NCBI GenBank assembly: GCA_007026445.1
Contig: VDMD01000006.1
Coordinates: 620,001-684,000, forward strand
Reading direction: 5' to 3'
Origin: Schizophyllum amplum
Taxonomy: Eukaryota; Basidiomycota; Agaricomycetes; Agaricales; Schizophyllaceae
Length of the DNA: 64,000 nt
The translations under genes were made by a program, and so were the position numbers. Shown here piece by piece: positions 1 to 10,376 of this stretch. Position 1 is the first letter of the stretch. Every line of letters starts with the position of its first letter. The notes under the pieces are model-generated. The model did no database searches, was not told where the DNA came from, and saw only the letters and a program-made list of their open reading frames with translations.

Positions 1-148
1 ACATGAACGATGGGTGATCAGTTCATCCGATAACTCCCGGACTAATAGGCCGTTACTAGAACTTTCAGCGCATCCAACAGCCCTTTATCTGCACAACACG
101 ACTCCCTCAAGTTCATCTGAACTTTGATTTCACGGCAGTCCTTTGCTT

Positions 149-557
149 CTAGTCCTACACCGGGTGTCCATCAGCAGCAACGTCTACGCGGATTACTACT
201 CACCGCCTGGACCCATGCTATGGCATGAACGAGGGGATCCTCGTGGAGGTGTCTCTGCAATGACGGTTCAGCCAAGGCATACGTCGTCTCGCAGTCCCGC
301 GTGTACCTCTTTGCGCCACTGGAGACACTCGTCGGCGCGCTTCTGCACAACCCTCAGCAACCCGTCAACTGCAAGATATCGGGCAACTCACGTCCTCTCG
401 CGCATAAATGTTACAAGGCTCGGAGCGTTTCTACAAGGCCTTCGGCGTCGATATTTGTCAGGTCGGGATGTAGAGGACCCACGTCTGTTTCCGCATATGG
501 GGCTGCAAGCACGCCGGCGACGAAGACGGAGAGGATGATGGTGAGCGAGAACTTCAT
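149..557 (-). CDS. Small secreted peptide, five exons, KR-x3-C exon repeats
   Basis: Seen: exons 557-483, 430-392, 342-307, 254-204 and 154-149 give 68 residues. All four introns are 49-52 nt, phase 0, with donors GTGGGT, GTGAGT, GTACAC, GTGAGT and CAG/TAG acceptors preceded by CTGAC/TGCTGA-like branch sites. Residues 1-19 are a signal peptide (MKFSLTIILSV start, cleavage near VLA-AP). Exons 2 and 3 both begin with Lys-Arg followed three residues later by Cys (KRSEPC, KRADEC), so the mature part looks like a duplicated module with dibasic (Kex2-type) sites. The last exon is only Asp plus stop. Alternative: reading through the first intron gives a 48-residue peptide from the same start. Function unknown; it lacks the C-terminal CaaX box of mushroom pheromones. 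A TATA box lies about 55 nt upstream. The gene is too short for ordinary ORF calling. Confidence 0.6.
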
Positions 558-886
558 GATGGGGGAAAGACTGAGCAGGAGCGATGCGCTTGCTCAGGCC
601 GGAGCAGGCTTATATAGGGCTTTTGGGCACCCCTCAAATGCGGGTAGAGAGGCTGAGCGTTATCAGCGATAGCGTTTCCCGGGTTAGATCGCTCGACGAG
701 GCAATACTCAGTAGGTCGGACTGTGCGAGCTCCGGACAGCACATGTTCCCCTACTAGTGCGATGCAAGGGCCGCCTTTCATGCTCATTCGTTGTCTGGCA
801 AGGTTTCTTGCGATTCGCGAACGTGAAGCAGCACTACTGGCGACGAAGCGCGAGCTCTGAATCGTTCCCTCTTGGCTATCCCTCAG
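558..886. other. Intergenic, promoter only
   Basis: Apart from the TATA box near 613 I see no gene. Short reading frames here lack splice or coding support. Confidence 0.5.
608..619 (-). promoter_or_regulatory. TATA box of the small secreted-peptide gene
   Basis: The minus strand reads CCTATATAAGCC here, 51-62 nt upstream of the ATG at 557. That is a normal spacing for a core promoter with a 25-30 nt leader. Confidence 0.55.
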
Positions 887-3467
887 CTAATCCTTTCTGA
901 ACTGCCTGAACTGCCCACGTCGCAGCATCTCATCCTCTTCCGACTTGAGCCGAAATTCATCTGCTGGGTAGCACGTCTGAACCATCTCCGCCAGCTTGTG
1001 CGCCTTGCCTGACCCAGCCCTACTCTCAGCAAGAACCGCGCGCAGATACAGCGCGAGGTCCGAGAAAGTGATCGGCAAAGTCGGGTAGGGTGTTGTATCC
1101 GTCGAGGGTACCGTGTACCGCATGCTATCTGCCGACGTCGCATCCTTGACCAGAGGCTTCGGCAGTGTCGAGAGGGTGTAGGACCACGGCAGCGTCTCAA
1201 CGTCGCCAGGGCTGTAGTTTTCGGCGCCGGGGGCATTTCCGGGTATGGTGTGATCGATCGTTAACCAGAGCACAGTATGCCACTCGTTACGACTCCATGT
1301 TGGCTATAAGACACGTCAGACAAGGAAGATACAACGCACAGAAATTGCTTACCCCCTTGACGAATTGTACGACCACACACAGCTTGCATGGACCTTCAAC
1401 AAGCGATGTTGCCTCTACCGCAGGCTCGATTCGGCCGTCCTTGTGACGCGTAAGGAGTATGAGCAACTGACGCCAGCTCAGCGCTTGCAGGTTAACAGGC
1501 ATGGATCGACCGTATGGCAGGCGTATGCCGATGGACATCCCTCCTTGCATCCCGATGGCTTCCTGTGGCCCAGAGAAGCCAAGTGCTTCGTACCGAATAG
1601 GAGTTAGCATCTGCATACATGTAGGGAAGCCAGCTGCTCACAGAAAGCTTCGGCGCCAACATTAAGGAATTCTTTGAAGTCGTCGGTAATATCGCTGGTC
1701 GCAGGCTGCGCGCTGTATGGGAACTGCGGGGAAAGTGCATCAGTGAGAGCGGAATCGTTGTCCGTCAGCGACATCATTGAGATATCCATAGCTAAGTCTT
1801 GATCAGCGACACGCATAAAATGATCATTCTTTACATGGGGGAAGGCCTCGAGCTGGAAAAGTTCAAGACCTCGGCGCCTGGCCCCTTCTTCCAGATGAGC
1901 CATTCGTGCGTGCCCTTCCCGTACGGGCTCTTCCTGGACTTTCTCCCATTTCTCGGCCTCCCCGTGGCCATGCCTGTCCCTTTCTAGCTGCTGAATATGC
2001 GCCGCCAACTGCATCGCAAAACCCTCATCAAGGGGGATCTCATTTGGCTACGGTGCTGTTCAATGAGTAAAAGAGAATACTGTATCTGAAAGCATATACG
2101 CGCCGCAGTGTTCATCCACGTTGTATCGTGCGTAAACACGACATTGCAATGACCCTGAGGAATCCGTCAGGTAGAATGCCTAGCCTTGCGTGTTGCGATA
2201 ACTTGCCTGGCTCAAAATGTGCCTGTTGATTGAATCAGAGGGGTGAAAAGCCTGTTACATAAGCGTCTATTAGAATTTTTTTTAAAAACAATGCATGCAA
2301 CTCACTGGTTCTGAAGGCAACACGGGCTGTGCCGCAACGGCGTCTTCGGCGCATGCACCACCTTGAAGTTGATTCACATCCTCTTCACTGCCATATGGCT
2401 CTTCGCGAATCGGGTCGACGTCTGCTGAGGTCTCGTCCGATTCATTTCCGAAAGGGCCGTCTTTCGCACTGAGCGTCGTGAGCGATGCCTTGAAAGAGGT
2501 TCGAAGAGGCCGGGTATGCGTCAACGAAGACAGTGGCGCCATAAAGCTCCCTGGCCTGGTGAAGTTCACCACCTTGATCCCCGTCCCTGACATGCGCCTC
2601 CACAGCTCGTCCCGCGCCATGATCCTGTATCCGCGGAGAAAGACGCATTGATTCTCGATCGGGGTTCCATCTGAAGACAGAACAGCCCTGGCATCGGGTC
2701 CGCTGCGCGCTGACTGTCCCGTTAGATGATGCCATTGATATTCGTGGCGCAGACCAAGGCCAATCTGCTGAATCGCTGTAGCGTGAAAAGACACGCTGTG
2801 CGAACGCTGCAGCTCCCGAAAAGCTAGAGCGCCCCATAAAGCGGCCTTGTCGACGCCAGTGATCAGGTAAAGTTCGCCGTTATTGAATTGCCATCCGCGG
2901 TCTCCCAGGGCATACTTGTACCAGGACAACCCATGGCTGTTGATCTGCGTCTCGAATGCGCTGAGGTTTTCGACGTCAAGCCGCGTTGCGCCTTGTGGCA
3001 AAGCGAGGGCAGCTCCTTGCGCAGTGCTGAGGGAGAATTCGATGCCACACCCAGCACCGACGGGCGCGACACTGATGAACGTCAAACCCGGAGGCATCGT
3101 CATTCGCATGCGCTCACCTGGTCTCTGCGTTTGCCTCGAGTGCATACTTTCGAGCTTTGATATCCGTACTTTGAACATATGCTCCTGATCGGCTGAAGTA
3201 CGTAGGCATCGACTGCACTGCCCCGGGACTGATGTGTTCGAATTCTAGAGGAACGCCGCCGTAAGAATTGATAGGGTCGTCGGCGGGAAGGCAGATGTTG
3301 AAGAGCATTGAGAACGCGCCCTCTTTGGTGACTACGCCAACATCGCCTATGCGTACTCCTGACTGCTGATAGCTGGGAGGAAGATTCGCGAGCGGCTCTG
3401 GAACCCAGAGAGGATACCCTTCACGGGCTAGAAGGAGATTTTCAGCGTAGGTCCTCGATATATGCAT
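887..3467 (-). CDS. Agaricomycete orphan-family protein (HPSD...THD type)
   Basis: Recognised as a family of large, uncharacterised mushroom proteins; no biochemical role is known to me. Exons: 3467-3118 (starting MHISRTYAENLLLAREGYP), 3071-2306, 2251-2207, 2154 to about 2100, about 2047-1619, 1562-1353 and 1303-887. Family hallmarks in order: the N-terminal YAENLL...GYPLW block, ITGVDKAALWGALAF, NQCVFLRGYRI, FHPSDSINRHIL, then VVFTHDTTW, a charged helix, and a C-terminal SDLALYLRAVL segment. The intron at 2206-2155 has a GC donor (CAG|GCAAGT), supported by continuity of the HPSD and THD blocks. The junction between the THD exon and the charged-helix exon (about 2047-2110) could not be joined in frame with canonical sites, so a small frameshift or an unusual splice may be present. 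The gene lies next to two other orphan-family genes on the same strand. Confidence 0.6.
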
Positions 3468-3646
3468 GGGTGAGGTGAAGAGGCAAGAGCTGTTGCGGTC
3501 ACTTGCAAGTTATCTGCTTACATACTGCCAGTCGTGACGCGTGATGCACGGCCTTTGAGGCATGCATCTTGATGTTGTGAAGCCGTGGATTGATTATTCG
3601 CCGTGCATTCAATCGGCGCTGATACTCTTGCTCCGGTAGGGCAGCG

Positions 3647-3684
3647 TCTCGCCGGTTAGCCATCCTCTCGCCGGTTAGCCATCC
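3647..3684. repeat. Perfect 19-bp tandem duplication
   Basis: The 19-mer beginning TCTCGCCGGTTAGCC occurs twice in a row with no mismatch, just downstream (minus strand) of the stop at 3693. Confidence 0.85.
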
Positions 3685-3692
3685 GTCAGTGC

Positions 3693-3965
3693 TCAAGCTG
3701 AACTGAGAAGCCACCCGAGAGGAGCCAGTCTCTGGAAGTCTTCGGGGTCGTCCGAACTTCTGTCATGCTTGTGCGTGGCGTTTACAGGCAGTGCGAGCCA
3801 AGCTGCGTCTGGGTTGATAGAGTTCAAGTAAGTGGGCAACGGAGACCGACGTAACGGCGCACCAAAACAGAGCCACTCCGCGCTACAGAACGGTGAAAAG
3901 AAAACAACGATGTAGTCCCGCAAGGGGCTCGAAAGTTCATAGGCAATGTCCACGAGGTCATGCAT
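3693..3965 (-). CDS. Exon of an Agaricomycete orphan family (APLRR...LPVN)
   Basis: The frame encodes IVVFFSPF, GAPLRRSPLPTYL, WLALPVN and a C-terminal LAPLGWLLSSA ending at a stop. This is the order typical of a short uncharacterised mushroom family. The first coding base is unclear: a strong donor GTAAGT lies on the minus strand just upstream (about 3989), so this is probably a 3' exon of a larger gene rather than an ORF starting at 3965. A phase-compatible acceptor exists near 3928 (TTTCGAG). It may be joined to the coiled-coil gene upstream; I could not settle this. Function unknown. Confidence 0.4.
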   Translation of the reverse strand: MHDLVDIAYELSSPLRDYIVVFFSPFCSAEWLCFGAPLRRSPLPTYLNSINPDAAWLALPVNATHKHDRSSDDPEDFQRLAPLGWLLSSA

Positions 3966-4052
3966 AGAGTTGAAACAATTGTAGGTACTTACATCACTGG
4001 TCTAGCAGAGTGCACCTGAGGGAGGTCTCCTTCATCCACTATTCCACCACCT

Positions 4053-5756
4053 TCACCGTCTTCCAGCCGCGACCTGGGCGTACGAACCGGACTCACGCCC
4101 CTCTCTTGCCTGATTGCCGACATCGGACATGGTCGACATACCTGAGTCGGATGCCACGCCCGAGTCAGACGTGCCGGAGTCGCACCGCGGTCGCCCGTAG
4201 CGGGGTGGAGGCGGGATGCGACCACGCCAGAGTTTCGCCTGACCACGCGCACCCCACGAAGGGCGCTCCTCCCGAGCTTGGTCGGACTTGGGCACCAGCT
4301 GCTCGCACCCCTTGTAAAGCCTGTCGCGCTCGCTCTGCAACCGGTCGCACTCCTTTCTGGCCTCGTCGCGCTCTTGCTGCATCCGGTCGCGCCGGTCTCT
4401 CTCCCGCTGCATCCGGTCTCTCTCCCGCTGCAGGCCATCGCGCTCCCGCTGCAACACGTCGCGCGCCTGTCGCAGCACCGCACGCTCGTCCCGCGCCCTG
4501 TCGCGCTCGCCCCGGACGCGCTCGAGCTCGCGTCGCGTGATATTGCACTTCAAGCGCTCCGCGGTGTAGTCGCCCATCAGTACCCAGTACCGCTGCTCAC
4601 GCTCCGCGGCCGTCTCCTCCTGTTTCGCGCACTTCTCCTTGAGCTCGCTGTTGTACTGCGCGAGCACCGCGTTTTCCGCCTCGAGCTTCTTGTTGAGCAA
4701 TTCGACGCTAGCGACGTGCCCCTCCAGTCCGGGGACGTGCTCCTGGAGGCTGGCAATGCGCTCCTGGAGGCCGGCAATACGCTCCTGGAGGCCAGCGTTA
4801 AGGACATGCAGTGCGCGACACGCCACGGTGCCCGCATCCTCTCTCTCGATCTGCGCGCATTTCTCCTGCAGCTGCCCACACCGAACCTTGAACCCGTCCC
4901 GCGCAGCCGACAGCTCCCCAATCCGCGCCCGCGCCTCGCGAAGCAGACTCTCGTGCGCGCCCAGTGCCAGCTCGAGCTGCGCGATCTGCGCGTGGTAGAT
5001 GCCGACGGCCTCGTCGACGTGCGGGAGCCGCCGGGCGAGAGCCTCGTGCGCGCGGCCCTCGAGGAAACCCTGCGCGCGGTGCTTGTCGAGGCGCTCCTTG
5101 CGGCCCTGCAGGGCGAGGCGGAAGGAGGCGCTCATGTCCCAGGCGGCGTCGAGGTGCTGCATGTAGGTGGAGCAGGGGGCGCAGCGGAGGCGGTGAACGT
5201 AGCCGTAGCGGTCGTCGTATTCCCAGGGGTGTAGCGGGGGCACGATTTGTGAGGCGAGGTTCAGAGTGGCGGTGGGGTCCTTGGAGGCTGGAAGGGCCGC
5301 GGAGGGCTCTGAGGACCGTTGGTCGGCCGGGGGGGCAGACGGCGGCTGTACAAGGCCTGGAAGGGCGTATTGTTGCTGAGGGTCACCATTAGCGGAGAAC
5401 CCCGGAGGGTGTGGCGCTTGGGGCGGAGGGAGACCTGGCGGAGCGAGTGGCGGCGCAAGAGCATTTTGCGCGAACGTACGCGCGAGAGCGGGGATGGGTG
5501 CAGGGCGGCGGGCGAAGGGAGGCGGTCCCGTAGCAGGTGGACCCGCAGGAGTGTTGCCTCGACGTACATCGCCCGTAGCAGGTTGATACAGAGAGGTGTG
5601 GCCTCGGCGTATATCGTGAGGCGCGCTGCCTCCGCGTAATTCGCGAGGCGCGAAGGAGTTGAGCGCCTGCATGAGGGCCGTCGGAGCACTTGAGGAAGCC
5701 TTCGATTGACACACGGAACTGGTGGCAGGAAATTTGCCCATTATATAGTCGGACAT
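4053..5756 (-). CDS. Coiled-coil protein with CAPC motif, Agaricomycete-specific
   Basis: About 567 residues from the ATG at 5756 (MSDYIMGKF); the frame is open further upstream but runs into the 3' end of the Nudix gene, so this start is preferred. Order: a proline/alanine-rich disordered half, then YGYVHRLRCAPC near residues 185-200 followed by a DAAWD segment, a long heptad coiled coil (about 215-500) with tandem LQERIAG and QRERD units, and a Ser/Gly-rich tail. The CAPC-plus-coil pattern is familiar from uncharacterised mushroom proteins; its function is unknown. The stop at 4053 may be bypassed by a 3' intron linking it to the LPVN exon at 3693-3926. It starts 93 bp after the Nudix stop, on the same strand. 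Confidence 0.55.
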   Translation of the reverse strand: MSDYIMGKFPATSSVCQSKASSSAPTALMQALNSFAPRELRGGSAPHDIRRGHTSLYQPATGDVRRGNTPAGPPATGPPPFARRPAPIPALARTFAQNALAPPLAPPGLPPPQAPHPPGFSANGDPQQQYALPGLVQPPSAPPADQRSSEPSAALPASKDPTATLNLASQIVPPLHPWEYDDRYGYVHRLRCAPCSTYMQHLDAAWDMSASFRLALQGRKERLDKHRAQGFLEGRAHEALARRLPHVDEAVGIYHAQIAQLELALGAHESLLREARARIGELSAARDGFKVRCGQLQEKCAQIEREDAGTVACRALHVLNAGLQERIAGLQERIASLQEHVPGLEGHVASVELLNKKLEAENAVLAQYNSELKEKCAKQEETAAEREQRYWVLMGDYTAERLKCNITRRELERVRGERDRARDERAVLRQARDVLQRERDGLQRERDRMQRERDRRDRMQQERDEARKECDRLQSERDRLYKGCEQLVPKSDQAREERPSWGARGQAKLWRGRIPPPPRYGRPRCDSGTSDSGVASDSGMSTMSDVGNQAREGRESGSYAQVAAGRR

Positions 5757-5848
5757 GACCTTTGCGAGGCCATCCGTCTTTGTGTGCGCGAGGGCACGGG
5801 CAGGCAAAGAGCAAGCGTGGCCTCGTGATATGAGAGGACTGAGCATTA

Positions 5849-6872
5849 TCAGGAGGACTGAGCATTGGGGTGCTTGGACGCGGTGGTCAGGAAGTCGAGG
5901 GCGAGCTCGGACATGTCCTTGGTCTGGCCCGGAGGGTTGTGCTCGTAGCTTGGAGCCTCTCCGTAGGCTATCTGGGCGACTTTGATCTGGGACGGACGAG
6001 CGACGATCAGCCACCAATGTTGGAGTCAGGGAGTGGTCGTACCAGGACGTCCGCTGTGAGACCGGTGACGGGCGAGGCGGAGCTTCGGAAGCGGTGGTAG
6101 CGATAGGTGAGGTTGTTTAAGGAGGGGAGGATCTCATCAGTGCATCTCTGCAGCAAGTAAGCTTCACAGTAGCCGTATTGTAAGTGCGTTACGCACGTGG
6201 TACTCCTCTGAGAACGGCCAGTCATCGGAGCCCTTCGGCACGAGCGGTTGACCGTCCATAAAGATGGGATTGAGGATGGCCGGCAAGGGGTGGGTGAATA
6301 TGTGCGCGACTTCGGCCGCATTGGCTTCGAGCGCGTCAAGCAAGGTGATGTCGGAGAGCAGCGCGATCACGGGGGTGACGATAAGGTGATGTGCAGATAC
6401 GAAGGGATCCAGCAGGCAGATCGGATGGACATGAGGACTGGACAAAGGCAGCCTGACTTCTTCGTACGCTTCGCGCAGCTGGGATGGACGCATGTCAGGC
6501 TTGTCTTTCACCAATATGTCAGAGTGCTCACCGCTGTCTCGACTGCATTCGCGTCGGTTGGATCCATTCTACCGCCTGGGAAGGCGGTCTGTCCGCCATG
6601 GGTCCTTAGCGTCTTGGATCGCGTTGTCAAGAGGACTCGTATTTGTCCTTGACGTTCGAAGAGGAGGACAAGGACGCTCGCAAGTTTAGACGCGCTGTGG
6701 GCTGATCTGTCCTGGTAAGTACTAATTCATGCTGCGAATGTGGGTTGACGAACAGGTCTGCAAGGGTGTTGCTGGCGTGATGAGTCCGCAAACGTTCTAT
6801 GCATTGCTTGGATGTCGTCGAAAGTCCATTTAGGGCCGTTGAGGGCAGCTCTGGCAAAGTAACCACGTTCAT
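5849..6872 (-). CDS. Nudix hydrolase, CoA diphosphatase (PCD1/NUDT7 type)
   Basis: Predicted to cleave CoA or oxidised CoA to 3',5'-ADP and (acyl-)phosphopantetheine, as PCD1 and NUDT7/8 do, often in peroxisomes or mitochondria. Exons 6872-6754, 6706-6532, 6478-6197, 6147-6043 and 5986-5849 sum to 272 residues in frame. The UPF0035 signature LLTTRSKTLRTHGGQTAFP is followed by GGRMDPTD (residues 84-91) and LREAYEEVRL (99-108), which splices across the 6531-6479 intron. The Nudix Gly near the box end is replaced by Arg (EEVRL rather than EEVGL); the metal-binding REAxEE glutamates are intact. The first donor (GTTCGT, 6753) is weak, so the residue 38-45 junction is less certain. Divergent from the gene at 7026, 153 bp away, suggesting a shared promoter. 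Confidence 0.88.
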
Positions 6873-7025
6873 CGACGGCGACGCGACGGTTCGGATGACG
6901 CAAAGGAGAGACAGCACGTGGCAAACGAACAAGAGCCTCGTGCAAACCCCGTGCGCAACGGTTTGTGTACGTTTATTGAGCAGGACCCCCACGTGGGGGC
7001 TCGAATAACCTCGTCCCCGACGGTC

Positions 7026-10000
7026 ATGGCGCCCCCGACGCGAAACCCTCCCCCCGAGTCCTCCGGCATCTTCTCCAGCGTCTTTGACTTTGTATCCCGT
7101 GAATTTGAATGTTTTGTTGCGAATGCCACAGGGCGGGCAGACGCAGAGGTGCGTCGATCATCAAACTACCAGAAATACAATAGATCGCTCATATCGGTCC
7201 AGGGCGGCGCGCCCCCGCCATCCAGGAAGCACGATAAGCTGCGCAAGGAGCCAGGGAGATTCAAGAAAGCACGCCACGAGTCCTCATCCTCGCGCGCTGC
7301 TGCGAAGAAGGTCGAGAGGGCCCGTCAAGCAGCACGCGAACACGATCGCGCGACCGCGGGGGAATCATCCGGAAGACGCGTCGAGCGCGTCGCTGAGCGT
7401 CCCTCGGATGGGGAACAAGGTGCGTCATACTACTACTGCGGCGACCAACAGCTTGACGGCCTACAGACCACGCCGAGTCGCATTCTTCTGGCACTATGCC
7501 TCCCCCACTCAAGCCGGCATCAACCTCAAGGCCTACCATGCCGGGCTCGCTTTTCCCTCGCTCACCGTCTATGATGCCCGAGAACACTCGGCCCTCCTTC
7601 CAGTTCACCCCTGCGACACCCATCCGTGAACATGCGCCTGAAGATCGCCGACCTTCCCCGTCGATCATTTCGCCTCATGAGCAACCCCGAACCAACAGCA
7701 GTGAATCGCAGCAACATAACGCGTCTCAACCCGCTATTAAACACACTATCGTAATCTCGTCCGACGAGGAACACGAAGACGACTATCCTCCGAGGATACC
7801 CTCCCATGCTAAAGGCAAGGGTAGGGCAGACCAGGCAGACACCACCACATCTCGCCATATGCGAATGTTGTGCAAGGAACGCGAGCTATCTGTCATCAAG
7901 CAAGAGCAAGAGGAGAACGAAATACGCTGGGCTGACGGGGCGGCCGCTGACACTGACACCGAACGTGAGCGAGACAGAGACAAGGAGCGCATCCGACTCT
8001 TGGAAGAGGAGATACAGCGGCTTAAAGACGAGGTGTGTTATACGTATACCGTCTTGGCTCCAACTAACAGCGCACCTTAGCTCTCGCGCCGCCCTTTCCG
8101 CCCAGGATCCATGGGCCCGCCGCCGCCGCCTCCCCCACCTCCTCCTCCACCCATGAACATCCTCCGCGCACCCACAACCAGCACAGACGGACCCCTATCT
8201 AATCTCCGCGCCGGACTCAAGCACATGCCGCCTCCGGCCGAGAAACCCATAAACCGCGGCGCCACCGCACGCCCCGCCGTCGGTGTCCCAGCGGACAAGA
8301 TGGCGGCCTTCCTTCAGGAAATGAAGACCGTCCGGCTGCGCAAGACCATCTCTGCCGGCAACTTGTCGCAGTCTGTGGGACCTAGGATCCCCAGTTCTGT
8401 CGGCACGGGTACGCTCAGCTCGTCGACGGCGAGTCAGAGCGGGATAGAGCGCGGGGCGACGCGGCCGTCGGAGATTGCGGCGGGGTTGGTTCAGTCTCTG
8501 AGGCATAATGCGTCCAGCTCGTCATTGAAGCGCAATGGGTCCTCCGCGGATCAGCGGAATGGGTCCTCGGGAGAGCAGGCTGCTCGTCGGCAGACTATCG
8601 CGGTCGCGCCGGAGCAGGCGCAGGCAGGCAACAAGCGCCGCCGGGACGTGGAGGACGGGGGGAGGGTCTGGGATGGTATACGTGCGTTTGCATCTTTGCT
8701 GGAGGTGAAATATGTCCTGATACAGTGTCTATCTTATAGGTGCTGCGGCGAAGCGGCGATCCATGGCTCTTGCGTCTGGCGAGTCGAGCTTCGCCTCGAC
8801 GGCCAGCTGGCATTCGGAGGAACGCCGTAACTCTGTGGATGCGTCGAATGCGGCAACCAACGCGTCAAGCGTGCTCAGAGTACCGCCTGGCCCGCCTCGG
8901 ACTGCGTCTGCTGCCTCGTCGAGCACGTCCACGAGTAACTCGACTGTGTCAGGGAACGTGTCGCGGATGTCGGTTTCTGCAGGCCCGATGTCTGTCTCTG
9001 CAGGCTCGACGAATCGCCCTCTCGATGGAGGCGCGACCAAACGCTTCCTCGATGCGCGTCGGCCATCCCTCGATGCGGCCCGACAGTCGTCCTCCGTCAA
9101 TCCTACCCCATCGCTGTGCTCAGACAATAGTGCGGAGCGCGAAGACGAGCGTCTGCCATCGACGCCGCCCTTCCCACCTGCAGATACACGGCCGCGGATT
9201 CGGGTACCGCAGCGGGACGTCGAGCCAAGCAATAGCATGTACCAGACGCATGTCGCGCTCAGCCGAGGCAGCATCCGCGATGAGCATATGGACGTCGATA
9301 CGGAGAGTGTGCCGGGGCGGTCGAAGACGCCGCCAATCCAGTCTGACTTCCGCAAGCGCGCGCCCAAGTCGCCGCTGCCTGCGCGGGAGCTGGCGCATGC
9401 GCGGGTGAAGCCGCCGTTTAGGATGGGAAGGACGCCGAGCGATGGTAGTAACAGGCGGACGTCTAGCGAGCATCGTAACTCACGGGGGCCTGTGGCTCCG
9501 CCGCCTCAATCGCCCGAGGACTCGTCGGAGGACGAGTTGGCCTTCAATTCGTTCCAGGGGCGGCAGTTGAGGAATTCGACATCGCAGCTGGGGAATGCGT
9601 CTTCGCAGTCGAGGGATACGTTCTCGCATGATGCGGGGGACATGTCACTGGGCGATCTGCGCACGACGCGGGAAGCTGCTGGCGCTAAACTGCCGGGGCG
9701 CGAATACAAAGCGCAGCGTGTTCCCGTCGGGCAACCGACGCCTGTACGCGTAATGCAGGCATCCTCGGCGCGCGTAACGCAGGCAGCCTCATCACGCGTC
9801 GGGCAGGCGTCTTCGTCTCGCGACCCCCAACCGTCAACATCCTCGCGCAACGGGCAGCAGGCGTCGTCGTCTCGCCCGCCTGTATCGCGAATCCCACGTC
9901 CCCCGTCTCTGCGACGCCCGCACACACCTGAGGACGATCATCATCACGATTCGCTCGCGGCGGAGCTTCACCGCGCATCGTCGGACGACGACCCGCTCGA

Positions 10001-10376
10001 GAGCGGTGTGCTCACCAGTTTCGGCCAGCGGAGTAAACGACGAGGCTTCCTTGCGCATGGCGGCGCGGGCGGCACGCCCGTGTTCATGGGCGTGGGCTAC
10101 GTGCAGGGCGCGGAGGACACCGAGGACGAGCAGATTCGGTATAGCGAGGAGGTACCTGTGCCCCTTCAGGACGAGGACGAGGATGACTATCGGGATGGGG
10201 ACGCGTATCAGTCGGATGGATACGAGGGACGGTCGAGCCGATATGCGGACGAGCCGGAGGAGGACGACGAGGATGCGGAGGAGTGGGAGGCGCAGGAGGC
10301 GAGAAAGAAGTGGAAGATGTCGACGACGAGGCCGCCCACGCCACCGAAGCAGAAGGCTCGGGGGCGGGGGAGGTAG
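7026..10376 (+). CDS. Unrecognised 1063-residue proline-rich, acidic protein
   Basis: Exons 7026-7419, 7467-8032, 8081-8675 and 8740-10376 are in frame with GT-AG introns of 47, 48 and 64 nt. An optional 54-nt in-frame intron may exist near 7155-7208. Visible features: an N-terminal hydrophobic patch (FSSVFDFVSREF), basic Lys/Arg-rich stretches, a short charged coiled coil (RERDRDKERIRLLEEEIQRL), a run of 12 prolines (from about 8117) followed by a segment like a WH2 actin-binding motif (AFLQEMKTVRLRKT), long Ser-rich disorder, and a strongly acidic tail ending in PKQKARGRGR. Poly-proline plus a WH2-like helix would fit a cytoskeletal or spindle-pole adaptor, but this is inference and I do not recognise the family. 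Confidence 0.75.

Noticed and set aside
411..557. Unspliced 48-residue secreted peptide
   Set aside because: Possible, but the five-exon model has four consistent phase-0 introns and yields a patterned mature peptide, so the spliced model is preferred.
4278..5234. 318-residue plus-strand frame of Leu/Val/Ala repeats
   Set aside because: Antisense to the coiled-coil gene; heptad-repeat codons create it. The minus-strand frame has the recognisable CAPC motif.
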